Of a stretch of 64,000 bases of DNA, positions 1-8,386 are shown one piece after another. A program made the translations under genes and the position numbers. The notes beneath the pieces were generated by a model. The model saw only the letters and a list, made by a program, of their open reading frames with translations. It was not told the origin of the DNA and searched no databases. This stretch comes from Cupriavidus lacunae. Lineage in GTDB: Bacteria > Pseudomonadota > Gammaproteobacteria > Burkholderiales > Burkholderiaceae. The stretch's first letter is position 1, and every line of letters begins with the position of its first letter. The stretch spans positions 3,657 through 67,656 of the forward strand of contig NZ_QKWJ01000014.1 in assembly GCF_003353055.1 (NCBI RefSeq), written 5' to 3'.

Positions 1-133
1 GCAGCTCGCGCGAGATCGACGGCAGGGCGATATTGGCGATCGAGCCATCGAGCACGGCCATGATCAGGCCGAAGAAAACGGTGAGGATCGCCCAGGTCCG
101 CTGTGGCTGGGGAAGGCCTTGTTCTGGCTGCAT
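1..133 (-). CDS. MFS drug exporter, DHA2-like (N-terminal fragment)
   Basis: Only the first 44 or so codons are inside the window; the gene runs off the left edge. The translation starts MQPEQGLPQPQ and then enters a first membrane segment followed by VLDGSIANIALPSISREL. That is the conserved helix-1 signature of the 14-TM DHA2 (EmrB/QacA-like) major facilitator exporters, where an acidic residue sits in an LD.TIVN(I/V)ALP context. The likely role is proton-driven export of drugs or other small toxic compounds across the inner membrane, but the substrate cannot be inferred from this fragment. The family call is firm for so short a piece; the exact subfamily is inference. Confidence 0.75.
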   Translation of the reverse strand, partial: MQPEQGLPQPQRTWAILTVFFGLIMAVLDGSIANIALPSISREL

Positions 134-262
134 GGGGGAGACATTGAAGACAATACCGCGCCAGGAGCGGGGCGCCTGGCCAGCAAGGCCACGGCGCGGC
201 GTTGCCATTATCGTCGCGCGTGGCGCTGCTCGCAAATCCGCCAGTTGTGGTAAGGCGGGGCG

Positions 263-3200
263 CTAGTGTGCGGTCGCGGCGCCTTGTGCGTAGCGCTGCA
301 GCCGCTTGTACAGGGCTTCGGCGGCGGCCGTGGCGGCGGGGGGCCAGGTCTGCGCGGCGTCACACAGGGTTTCGAGTGCGCGGCATTCTCTGACAATGGA
401 CTGGCGGCGCACGATCATGAAGGCGCCGGCCACGGCGTGCACCCAGTGCCGCAGGGCCGGCAGGTCCTGCTGCGCGAGGATGCCGGCCAGCGCCGGCAGG
501 TCCTGCTGCAACTGCTGGCGCAGCGTATCTTCATAGCGGCGGCGGTCGCTGGCTTCGGCAGCGGTTGCCGGGACGCCATCGTGTTCGGATGGCACCGCGG
601 CGTGGCTGCGGCCGGGCAGGTTGTGCAGGCATGCTTCCAGGTCCTGCAACGATGCCGGCTTGGCGACATAGCCGGAGAACCCGCGCAGGCGCCAGTCCTG
701 TGCGGGCTCGCTGCACGCCATCGCGCTGAAGGCCAGTACCGGCAGGCCCGGATGTCGCGCATGGACTGCGTTCAGCAAGGCCTGGCCGTCCATCCCCGGC
801 ATATGGAGATCGGTCAGCACCGCGTCGACACGCGTGGACTCCAGCACGGCCAGCGCCTGCGTGCCGTTGCCGGTGACGATCGGCCGGCAGCCGAGGGCCT
901 GCAGTTGTTCGGCGATCAGGGACTGGTTGAGCGGATTGTCTTCGGCGACCAGGATCGTCAGCGCGGCCGACGATGGTGCGGGCAGTGCGCGGGCCGCGGG
1001 GGCGGCGCCCGGAGCTGGCACCGCCAACGGCGTTGCGCCGGCAGCCGCGTCCACGCCATCGAGCAGCGCGCGGTGGCTGAAGGCCGAGACTTCGAGGATG
1101 CCGGGCGCGCACTGGCGTGGGCGATGCGGGCCTTCCGTCGACACCCATACCAGCGGGACCGGTGCGGCGTGGCGCACGGCGGCCAGCGCGGCCAGCGGAT
1201 ACTCATCGGTGGCGACGATGACATCGGGCGCATTGCGCTGCGCGCATTCCTGCGCAGCGGCCAGGGACTCCATGACATCGGTGCGCCAGCCCGCGGTGGC
1301 TAGCCACGCTTCGAGCGATTCGCCGGCGCGTGCATCGCGGCACAGCACCATCACATGGCCATGTCGCGCCACGGCGGCCGGCGCGCTCGCCTGCACTGCC
1401 TCGGCGGCCAGCGGCAGCGGCACCGAAACCGTGAATGCGCTGCCCACGTCCGACACGCTGTCCACGCGGATGCTGCCGCCCATCAGCTCGCACAGCCGTG
1501 CGCAGATCGACAACCCGAGGCCGGTGCCGCCGTAGCGGCTGGCCGTCACGGCATCGCCCTGCACGAACGGCTGGAACACGCGCGCCGCGAGCGCCGGCGC
1601 CATGCCGATGCCGGAATCGCTGACGCGGCAGACCAGCCGCCGGGTGCCGTGTTCCGCCTGCTTCAGTTCGCCGCTCATCGTGATGCGGCCGCTGGCGGTG
1701 AACTTGAAGGCGTTGTTCAGCAGGTTGTTGAACACCTGCACCAGCCGCGTGCGGTCGCCCAGGACCTCCGCGTCCAGCGATGGCGACAGGTGCAGGCAGA
1801 AGCGGATGGGACGGCCCGCCGCCATCGGCGCATAGGTCAACGCCAGGCTTTCCAGCGCATCGACGGGGCGGAACGGCGCATTGACCAGCGCGAGCTGGCC
1901 GGCATCGATCTTGGAGAAGTCCAGCACATCGTTGACGATGCGGCGCAGCGCCTCGGCGGCGGTATCGAGCGCGCGCAGCCGCGGCGCGTGCGCCTCCAGG
2001 CCGCTGCTGCGCGCCAGCAGTTCCAGGTTGCCCAGCAGCGCGTTCAGCGGCGTGCGGATCTCGTGGCTCATCGCGGCAAAGAAGGTCGAGCGCACGCGCA
2101 GCATGGCTTCGGTGGCCCGCTGGGCGGAGCGCAACTGCTCCTGCAGCGCCTGCTGCGCGGTGCAGTCCTGTACTGCGCAGAACAACACCGCTTCATCGTG
2201 GTAGCGCGCGGGCGCGTAGGTGACCTGCAGGAAGCGTTGCGCGGCATCGTCGTGACCGGGCGGGTCTTCCACCGCGACCGTAACGCTGGAGACGGATGCG
2301 TGCCCATTGCCTGCACCGCGTGGCTGCCGGTCCAATGCATCCGCCACCGCGGCGGGCAAACGTCCGTGCGGCGGCGGCAGCAGCGTCTCTGCCAGAGAGT
2401 TGGAGGTCAGCACGGCGTAGTCGTGCTGGCGCACGATGCACAGGCCGACCGGCGTGGCGCTGACCAGCACCTGGTTCATCAGCTCGCTTTCCAGCGCGCG
2501 CGAGGCCTCGGCATGCGTGCGCCGCAGCAGGTGACGGCTCCAGTACCGCGCCGCCAGCGCGATGGCGCCGGTCAGGAGCAGCATGGCGCCGGCGATCACG
2601 GCCAGCTCCGCCGCCAGCGCGGCGCCCAGCAGGCGGTACGGGAGGTGGTAGACCAGCAGGCCGAAGCCCGCCTGCAACGGCTGCGCCAGGGCGATGCCCG
2701 AGCGCGTGAGCCGCAGCGCGTTGCGTGGCAGGTCGCGGACCCGCGCGGCGATGTCGCTGACGCTGGCCGCGGGCATGGCGGCGTCGTGCGGCCACACGTC
2801 GATGATCGCGTCTGCGTCGTTGAGCAGCGCCAGCAGCGCGGTGTCCTGCGGCCGCTGCAGGCCGGCCAGGAAAGCCTGGACGGGCACGCTGGCCGCCACC
2901 AGCATGGTGGGTCCATCGCCGGCATCGCCGGTATAGGCGGCGCCGGCCAGCACCATGACGAGCGAGTCGTCCACCGGATCGCGCAGCGGCCCTACCCAGA
3001 CCTGTTCGTCGCGCGCCGGCACGGCGTGGCCGGTGCGGTCCAGCAGCGCCTGGGTCAGCCGCGTGCGCAGCTGCGGTATCCATGCCGGATCGAGCGATAG
3101 CGGCGCGCGCGCATTGGCGTCCGGCTGGCGGATGACGACAACGCTGTCCTCGCCCAGCGAGATCGCGTAGGCCCCGTGGTCCAGGTCGAATGCCTGCTGC

Positions 3201-3682
3201 GTGGCCACCGCGGCCATTGCGATCTGGCGCAGGCGCAGGTACTGTGCCGGCAGCCCCGCGCCCCAGGCCTGGCGCGTGGCATCGGTAGCCAGCAGATGGT
3301 AGTCCTTGCGCACGGCATCGATGTGAAGACTGGCGGTGCCGGTGCGCCGGAAGGCATCGAGGCCGGCATCGCGCGACGGGTTCGCCGCGGGCGCGTTTGG
3401 GTTGAGGTAGTAGCGGATGCTCAGCACGGTACGGCGCAGGAACGACGACTCATTGTGCAGCTGTTGCGACACCGCGCCGGCATAGTGCGCAACGTGGCTG
3501 CGCCGGTAGTCCAGGTGCTGGTCTGCCGCCAGCCCGGCCAGCAGCGTGCCGGAAAACAGCACGATGGCGACCAGTCCCGCGATGGTCACCGAGTACAGGT
3601 GCTGCTGGCGGCGGGCATGGTCGGCAAGCGTGTCGAAGGCGCTGGCCAGCGTGTCCCGGGTGCGGTCGAGGGCTTGCTGCAT
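263..3682 (-). CDS. Hybrid sensor histidine kinase, RcsC/BvgS-like phosphorelay
   Basis: A 1139-residue inner-membrane sensor. An N-terminal membrane helix (about 33-53) and a second (about 350-380) flank a periplasmic domain of roughly 300 residues with no recognised ligand fold. A PAS-like linker (about 390-510) precedes the HisKA domain with the phospho-accepting H540 in AMSHEIRTP. The ATPase domain has an N box NNLLNNAFKFT, DSGIGM and GGTGLGLSI. A degenerate receiver-like stretch (about 776-870) lacks the acidic pocket. A proper receiver follows (DDL-type pocket EDNP, D958 in LTDLHMPGMDG, K1008). The tail (about 1035-1130) looks like a histidine phosphotransfer domain, with H1082 in HAVAGAF. 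It lies 13 bp downstream of its partner regulator in the same direction, so the four-step relay probably ends on that protein. The signal is unknown. Confidence 0.9.
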   Translation of the reverse strand: MQQALDRTRDTLASAFDTLADHARRQQHLYSVTIAGLVAIVLFSGTLLAGLAADQHLDYRRSHVAHYAGAVSQQLHNESSFLRRTVLSIRYYLNPNAPAANPSRDAGLDAFRRTGTASLHIDAVRKDYHLLATDATRQAWGAGLPAQYLRLRQIAMAAVATQQAFDLDHGAYAISLGEDSVVVIRQPDANARAPLSLDPAWIPQLRTRLTQALLDRTGHAVPARDEQVWVGPLRDPVDDSLVMVLAGAAYTGDAGDGPTMLVAASVPVQAFLAGLQRPQDTALLALLNDADAIIDVWPHDAAMPAASVSDIAARVRDLPRNALRLTRSGIALAQPLQAGFGLLVYHLPYRLLGAALAAELAVIAGAMLLLTGAIALAARYWSRHLLRRTHAEASRALESELMNQVLVSATPVGLCIVRQHDYAVLTSNSLAETLLPPPHGRLPAAVADALDRQPRGAGNGHASVSSVTVAVEDPPGHDDAAQRFLQVTYAPARYHDEAVLFCAVQDCTAQQALQEQLRSAQRATEAMLRVRSTFFAAMSHEIRTPLNALLGNLELLARSSGLEAHAPRLRALDTAAEALRRIVNDVLDFSKIDAGQLALVNAPFRPVDALESLALTYAPMAAGRPIRFCLHLSPSLDAEVLGDRTRLVQVFNNLLNNAFKFTASGRITMSGELKQAEHGTRRLVCRVSDSGIGMAPALAARVFQPFVQGDAVTASRYGGTGLGLSICARLCELMGGSIRVDSVSDVGSAFTVSVPLPLAAEAVQASAPAAVARHGHVMVLCRDARAGESLEAWLATAGWRTDVMESLAAAQECAQRNAPDVIVATDEYPLAALAAVRHAAPVPLVWVSTEGPHRPRQCAPGILEVSAFSHRALLDGVDAAAGATPLAVPAPGAAPAARALPAPSSAALTILVAEDNPLNQSLIAEQLQALGCRPIVTGNGTQALAVLESTRVDAVLTDLHMPGMDGQALLNAVHARHPGLPVLAFSAMACSEPAQDWRLRGFSGYVAKPASLQDLEACLHNLPGRSHAAVPSEHDGVPATAAEASDRRRYEDTLRQQLQQDLPALAGILAQQDLPALRHWVHAVAGAFMIVRRQSIVRECRALETLCDAAQTWPPAATAAAEALYKRLQRYAQGAATAH

Positions 3683-3695
3683 GGATCCGGGCGCG

Positions 3696-4343
3696 TCAGA
3701 TCAGGCCGTTTTCATAGGCGTAGCGGATCAGGCCGGTATTGGTCTGCACGCCCAGCTTGCGCATGGCCACGGTTTTCTGGCTGGAGATGGTGCTGACCGA
3801 GCGCCCCAGCTTGCCGGCGATGTCGGTCAACTGCGCGCCTTGCGCATAGAGCCGGACCACCTCCAGTTCGCGTTGCGTCAGCTCCCTTGCGGGTAGGCCG
3901 GCGATCGCCGCGTGCTGGAGCACGGCGTGCACCGCGGGCGAGCAGAAGCAGGTGTTGCTGAACGCGACATGGGCGCAGGCGCGCACTACTTCCTCGAGCG
4001 GGTCTTCCTTGCTGACGAAGGCGCGCACGCCCAGCTTCATGGCGCGGCGGATGATGGCGGGATTGGACTGGGCACTGATCACCACCACGCGCGTCAGCGG
4101 GTGGCGCCGCGCCAGGCGGCTCAGCAGGTTGAAGCCGTCCAGCGAGGCATCGCCGTGGCCCATGCAGAAATCGGTGATGGCGATATCGGCGGGATGCCGG
4201 TCCAGCGCGCCCAGCAACTCGGTGCCGTTGCGGCATTCGCAACTGATCTGGACGCTGGCGTTGCGCAGCAGGCAGTCGCGCAGCGCGGCCACGACCAGCG
4301 GGTGGTCGTCCGCCAGGGCCACGCGCAGGATTCCGTCGTACAT
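3696..4343 (-). CDS. NarL/FixJ-family response regulator, RcsB/BvgA-like
   Basis: A 215-residue transcription factor. The receiver domain occupies about 1-120, with the ADDHP acidic pocket, phospho-acceptor D58 in AITDF and K112 in FVSKEDP. The C-terminal LuxR helix-turn-helix (about 145-205) reads LTQRELEVVRLYAQG then TIAxKL-type and TISSQKTVAMRKLGV. The TISSQK helix resembles RcsB more than NarL. The start at 4343 is preferred because GGAG lies about 7 nt upstream; an in-frame TTG further out would add eight residues and has no such site. It is the first gene of a two-gene unit with the hybrid kinase, its obvious phosphodonor. Target genes cannot be deduced. Confidence 0.9.
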   Translation of the reverse strand: MYDGILRVALADDHPLVVAALRDCLLRNASVQISCECRNGTELLGALDRHPADIAITDFCMGHGDASLDGFNLLSRLARRHPLTRVVVISAQSNPAIIRRAMKLGVRAFVSKEDPLEEVVRACAHVAFSNTCFCSPAVHAVLQHAAIAGLPARELTQRELEVVRLYAQGAQLTDIAGKLGRSVSTISSQKTVAMRKLGVQTNTGLIRYAYENGLI

Positions 4344-4781
4344 AGCTATCTCCGGATGAGGGGGCAACCGGGTCTGTCGGTTGCGCCGGGCGATTGCGTC
4401 ATCACAAATCCCGCATTCTGGCCAGATTGCGCGTTCCGTTGAATCGTAATTCAGCTAGTTCAGGGAACTTGCAGGGCGCGCGTGGACACGGCCGATTGCG
4501 AAAATGGATGACGTGCCATGAAGAACGGCGGCATGCCGCGGGGCTTGACCTGGGTTTGCGCACCATGACGGCGCCTGTTCGGCGACAAAGCGTTTGAGGC
4601 ATGTCAATGCGCGGCGCAAGGCGCATCGAATGCGGGGTGGCACAAGGGAAAGTGAATCCGCGACGACATCGCCGCGCACCCGCCCGACAGGGTCGAACTT
4701 TCACGCTTCGAGGGGCGGGCCGCTGTCCTAGAATGAAGCTGACACGCGCCCCGCGGCGTGTGCACCGCGTGGGGGAATGCA
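4344..4781. other. Intergenic region between divergent rcsB-like and fmdB-like genes
   Basis: About 440 bp without a credible gene. It must carry divergent promoters. On the plus strand TAGAAT at 4729-4734, about 48 nt before the zinc-ribbon gene, is a reasonable -10, with only a weak -35 (CTTCGA, 17-bp spacing). I see no clear operator or structured RNA. Confidence 0.4.
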
Positions 4782-4946
4782 ATGCCTGTCTATCAATACC
4801 GCTGCGAGAAGTGCGGCCATATGTTCGAGAAAACCGAGCATCTCGCGGAACATGCCTCTGCCCATCCAAACTGCCCGAACTGCGGCAGCCAGTCCGTCCA
4901 GCACGCACCGGCCCCGTTCGTGGCAGTGACCCAGCGCAAGAGCTGA
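4782..4946 (+). CDS. FmdB-family zinc-ribbon protein
   Basis: A 54-residue protein starting MPVYQYRCEKCGHMFE, the signature of the FmdB (putative regulatory, CxxC_CxxC_SSSS) family. It has two knuckles, CEKC near residues 8-11 and CPNC near 32-35, which should bind one zinc ion. The start at 4782 fits the family and has a purine-rich GGGGGAA ribosome-binding site. FmdB proteins are small cytoplasmic proteins of uncertain role, originally linked to regulation of formamidase/amidase genes. Family membership is clear; function is not. It stands alone, followed after 144 bp by another small gene. Confidence 0.88.
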   Translation: MPVYQYRCEKCGHMFEKTEHLAEHASAHPNCPNCGSQSVQHAPAPFVAVTQRKS

Positions 4947-5090
4947 GTTTCAGATAACAACGTCCCAGGAGGGTGTGGACGTGCCGCCGGCCCAGCGCCG
5001 GTGCACGCCCTGCTTTATGCGTGGCGCATTTCGTGCCACGCGCGTCCGCGCTGCGCGCAAGCGGCGATCTCAACCTTGACGGAGGATGCC

Positions 5091-5345
5091 ATGGCAACGA
5101 GACCGTTCACCGAATTTCCCGCCGACGAGCAGCAACAGGCCCTGGAAGCGTGCAGGCATGTGGGGCTGGCGGCCGAGATGTTCGATATCACCGATGACAG
5201 CAATGGCTCGGGCACCCGGCGCGTCAGCGTGCGCCGGGTCGGCACGGACAAGACCAGCGTCTACGACGCCGGCCCAGGCTCGGTCTGGATGGAGGAGTTC
5301 GAAAGCGACCTGGAGTGCGGCCTGTTCGGCCAGGTGACGGCCTAG
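5091..5345 (+). CDS. Hypothetical protein, 84 aa
   Basis: An 84-residue acidic, soluble protein with no signal peptide or membrane segment. The start at 5091 follows GGAGG at optimal distance, which strongly supports translation. The sequence has many D/E residues, a central T-R-R-V-S-V-R-R-V beta-like stretch and a tail WMEEFESDLECGLFG. I do not recognise the family. It converges on the BLUF gene, whose stop lies 28 bp away on the other strand. Confidence 0.7.
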   Translation: MATRPFTEFPADEQQQALEACRHVGLAAEMFDITDDSNGSGTRRVSVRRVGTDKTSVYDAGPGSVWMEEFESDLECGLFGQVTA

Positions 5346-5373
5346 CGCTCCGGTGACAGCAGCGCGGCGCGGC

Positions 5374-5817
5374 TCAGTGCCGTCCGCGTTCGCTGGCGCG
5401 CGACACCACCGACGCGCCGGCGATCAGCTCCTTGAGCAGCGCCAGCGAGGCGGCGCCGCTGGTCCGGTACGGATCGAGCTCGGCGCGCGCGGAGAACTTG
5501 AGCAGGGTGGCGGTATTGATGCGTGCCGCATTGACCTGGCCCATCGCCCAGCCGGCAAAGTCGCGCGTGCAGGTTTCCTCGAAATGCAGCAGTGTCACGT
5601 CGTGGTGGCGCGGGTCGCGTGCGATCGACTGGAACAGCTGCGACACATCCTGCCGGTCGCCTTCCAGCGCCTGCAGGAAGATGCCGCTGCCGTGGCACAG
5701 CACGCCGGTGATGCCGTGGCGCGGATTGCGTTCGAGGCTGGTGGCCAGGATGGCGTCGAGCATGGCGGCGTCGATGGCCTGGCGGGCACGGCTGGCATAG
5801 AGCAGGCGGACTAGCAT
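5374..5817 (-). CDS. BLUF-domain blue-light photoreceptor (single domain)
   Basis: A 147-residue protein made almost entirely of a BLUF (sensor of blue light using FAD) domain. The photocycle residues are in place: Y7 in LLYAS, N31 in NPRHGITG, Q49 in FLQALEG, and W90/M92 in GWAMG. Tyr, Gln and the conserved Asn surround the flavin and rearrange their hydrogen bonds under blue light. About 45 residues after the core may form the capping helices seen in short PixD-type BLUF proteins. No output domain is fused, so signalling should be by protein-protein contact with an unknown partner. GTP cyclohydrolase I lies 48 bp upstream on the same strand, so co-transcription is possible. Confidence 0.92.
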   Translation of the reverse strand: MLVRLLYASRARQAIDAAMLDAILATSLERNPRHGITGVLCHGSGIFLQALEGDRQDVSQLFQSIARDPRHHDVTLLHFEETCTRDFAGWAMGQVNAARINTATLLKFSARAELDPYRTSGAASLALLKELIAGASVVSRASERGRH

Positions 5818-5865
5818 GGTCGTGGCGCTCGGTGATTGCGGCTGGGCGAGGCTCGGGCAAGCGGC

Positions 5866-6615
5866 CTAGCCGCGGTTATGGTTCAGCAGCGTGAGGAATT
5901 CGCGGCGCAGGCTGTCGTCCTTCAGAAACGAGCCGCGCATCACGCTGTTGGTCATCTTGGCGTCGGTGTCGCGTACGCCGCGCCAGTGCATGCAGAAGTG
6001 CTCGGCCTCCATCACGATGGCGAGGCCGTCGGGATTCATCTTTTCCTGCAGCAGGTCGGCCACCTGCGCCACCGCCTCTTCCTGGATCTGCGGGCGGCAC
6101 ATGATCCATTCGGCCAGGCGCGCGTACTTGGACAGACCGATCAGGTTGGAATGCTGGTTCGGCATCACCCCCACCCACAGCTTGCCGATGATCGGGCACA
6201 GGTGATGCGAGCAGGCACTGCGCACGCGCAGCGGACCCACGATCATCAGCTCGTTGAGCTGGCCCACATTGGGGAACTCGGTCACCGGCGGCGCCTTGGC
6301 GTAGCGGCCGGCAAAGATTTCCTTCAGGTACATCTTGGCGACGCGGCGCGCGGTTTCCTGCGTGTTGTGGTCGTTGTCGACATCGATCACCAGCGCGCGC
6401 AGCACGTCTTCCATGCGCGCCTGCACTTCGGCCTGCAGTTGCTCCATCTCGCCGGGCTCGAGGTAGCGCGAGATATTGTCGTTGGCGTGAAAGCGCTCCT
6501 GCGCGGCCTCAAGCCGTGCGCGGATGCGGGCCGAGACACTGTGGGCGTGAGGGTGGCCGGCTTCGTCGCCGTCGTTGCTGTCCTTCGCGCGGTGCGTCGC
6601 GTCCTTGCTGGTCAT
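5866..6615 (-). CDS. folE: GTP cyclohydrolase I
   Basis: Converts GTP to 7,8-dihydroneopterin triphosphate, the first step of folate (and pterin) synthesis, in the cytoplasm as a zinc enzyme. With the start at 6615 the product has 249 residues. The zinc and catalytic cluster is C135-S-H-H138 in SACSHHLCPIIG and C208 in EAEHFCMH. VGVMPN and GLSKYARL are family blocks. The first 45 residues are polar and poorly conserved. The 6615 start is supported by a sigma-70-like promoter whose predicted start point is about 33 nt upstream; a longer in-frame start at 6741 would lie upstream of that promoter. The WRGV variant after the last cysteine differs from the usual MRGV. Confidence 0.9.
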   Translation of the reverse strand: MTSKDATHRAKDSNDGDEAGHPHAHSVSARIRARLEAAQERFHANDNISRYLEPGEMEQLQAEVQARMEDVLRALVIDVDNDHNTQETARRVAKMYLKEIFAGRYAKAPPVTEFPNVGQLNELMIVGPLRVRSACSHHLCPIIGKLWVGVMPNQHSNLIGLSKYARLAEWIMCRPQIQEEAVAQVADLLQEKMNPDGLAIVMEAEHFCMHWRGVRDTDAKMTNSVMRGSFLKDDSLRREFLTLLNHNRG

Positions 6616-6654
6616 GGTCTGCGTGATGGGGTGGCGTGGGGGTGTGCCGGATTC

Positions 6655-6683
6655 ACTATATGGCAGATGCCGTGGCCTCACAA
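6655..6683 (-). promoter_or_regulatory. Sigma-70-type promoter of folE
   Basis: On the minus strand TTGTGA (6683-6678) and TATAGT (6660-6655) are separated by exactly 17 bp. Transcription should start near 6648, leaving a leader of about 33 nt before the ATG at 6615. This is inference from consensus matching. Confidence 0.6.
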
Positions 6684-7103
6684 CCCGTGCGGGGCATGGA
6701 AAAGTGCGGGGCGGTGGGCCGATTACGCCACACCGGGACACCGCTCCGTGAATAGTTCATGACATCGCTCAAGCCCGCGCCGCGCAACGCCGACAAGCGC
6801 ACATAATGTTTGCACAACGTATGTGTCCAGGCGGCCTCTGAAGGCTGCCGGTGCCCGGCCGCAGAGATGCGCGGCCTGACTTTTGTCGGGATCCACCTAA
6901 TCATGCCGATTGCCTTTCCGTGCAGCAGCCTGATGCTGCTCCATGTGGTGACAGTGCCGTTGCCGGCCACGCCGGTGGAAACGGGGGTGGCCGAACACCA
7001 CGCCAGCGCGGTGCGCCATGGCGTGACCGGCCTGCGCCGGCCACTGCTGCCGGCTGGCAACACCCCCGCGGCCAATGACGCCGCCACCGGCTGAGGCAGC
7101 CGT
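6684..7103. other. Intergenic region upstream of folE, downstream of the ArsB-like gene
   Basis: About 420 bp upstream of the folE promoter. Short open frames exist on both strands, but none has both a ribosome-binding site and a protein-like composition. I see no RNA gene or repeat. Confidence 0.4.
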
Positions 7104-8357
7104 TTAAAGCAGCAAAAGCGCCAGCGCCGGCAGCATCGCTGCCGGCATGACCACGGCCCCCACGCGCAGGAACTGGGCGGCGCTGACCATATGCCCTTCG
7201 CGCCGCAGCGCCGCGAGCCACAGCAGCGTGGCCAGCGAGCCGGTGACGGACAGGTTGGGGCCCAGGTCGATGCCGACCAGCACCGCGCCGGTCACGGCAT
7301 GCGAGGCATGCCCGGCCGTCAACGCCGAGGCCGCGATCAGGCCGGCCGGCAGGTTGTTGGCGATATTGCCCGCCAGTGCCACCACCGCGCCCACGCCCAG
7401 CAGGGCCAGCGCGCCGCCGTCGCGCGACGCCGCTGCGACAGCATCGGCCAGGTGACGGATCACCGCGGTCTGCTCCAGCGCCGCCACCAGCACGAACAGC
7501 CCCGCCACCATCGGCAGCACCCCCCATGAGACCTCGCGCAGCGCCGGCACCAGCAGCTCGCGCCGGGTGGCGCAGACCAGCAGCAGCGTGGCCACGCCCG
7601 CCGCGCAGGTCGGCCAGCCGAGCGCGTCGCCGCGCAGCGAAGCTCCCAGCAGGACCAGGCCGGTGAGCACGATGCCCAGCGCCGTCAGCCAGGCCTGCAG
7701 CGACAGCGGCGGCACCGGCACGTCGTGTTCGATGGGCTCGGCCAGCGCCGCGCGCTGCGTCCACCACAGCGCCGCCAGCGTGGCCAGCACCGCGGCCAGC
7801 GACGGCAGCGCGAAGCTCGCCAGCCAGCCCGCCAGCGGCGGCATGCGCTCGCCGAAGATCACCAGGTTGGCCGGGTTGGAGATCGGCAACACGAAGCTGG
7901 CGGCATTGGCGATAAAGGCGCACGCGTACAGGTAGGGCAGCGGATGCCGGACCCGCGCGGCGCGGGTGGCGGCCAGCACCGCGGGCGTCAGCACCACGGC
8001 GGTGGCGTCGTTGGACATGAACGCCGTCACCAGCGTGCCGAAGCCGTACACCAGCAGAAACAGCCGCAGCGCCGAGCCGCGCGCCTGGCGCACGGCGAGC
8101 GCGGCAACATGGTCGAACAGCCCGGTCTTGCGGGCCAGTTCGGAGATCAGCATCATGCCGGCCAGGAACAGGTACACGTCGTAGCCGCGCAGCACTGCCG
8201 CGAGTGCGTCGGGCAGCGCCAGCAGGCCGGTGGCGCAGAGCAGTAGCGCGCCGCCGGCGGCCCAGAACGCCTCGGGCAGGCGGAACGGGCGGAACAGGAC
8301 GCCGGCCGTGGTCAGCGCGGCGACCGACCAGATCAGCAGCGGGCTGTGGCTGGACAT
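7104..8357 (-). CDS. ArsB/NhaD-superfamily anion permease
   Basis: A 417-residue polytopic inner-membrane protein with about 11-12 hydrophobic segments. Family-like blocks are GYDVYLFLAGMMLISELARKTG near the N-terminus, FMSNDATAVVLTP (about 113-125) and NIANNLPAGL plus GIDLGPNLSVTGSLATLLW in the second half. Two asparagine-bearing hairpins of this kind are the hallmark of ArsB and ion-transporter-superfamily permeases. ArsB extrudes arsenite, but no arsR, arsC or acr gene is nearby, so the substrate could be another anion. It is the last of three minus-strand genes spaced about 30 bp apart (hydrolase, penicillin-binding protein, permease), which suggests one operon. Confidence 0.8.
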   Translation of the reverse strand: MSSHSPLLIWSVAALTTAGVLFRPFRLPEAFWAAGGALLLCATGLLALPDALAAVLRGYDVYLFLAGMMLISELARKTGLFDHVAALAVRQARGSALRLFLLVYGFGTLVTAFMSNDATAVVLTPAVLAATRAARVRHPLPYLYACAFIANAASFVLPISNPANLVIFGERMPPLAGWLASFALPSLAAVLATLAALWWTQRAALAEPIEHDVPVPPLSLQAWLTALGIVLTGLVLLGASLRGDALGWPTCAAGVATLLLVCATRRELLVPALREVSWGVLPMVAGLFVLVAALEQTAVIRHLADAVAAASRDGGALALLGVGAVVALAGNIANNLPAGLIAASALTAGHASHAVTGAVLVGIDLGPNLSVTGSLATLLWLAALRREGHMVSAAQFLRVGAVVMPAAMLPALALLLL

Positions 8358-8386
8358 CGGGATCGGGAGTGTGGAAATCCGGAAGT

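Noticed and set aside
6902..7094. A 63-codon plus-strand frame in the folE-permease gap
   Set aside because: No ribosome-binding site, no conserved-looking motif, and composition similar to other non-coding frames; possible but not supportable.
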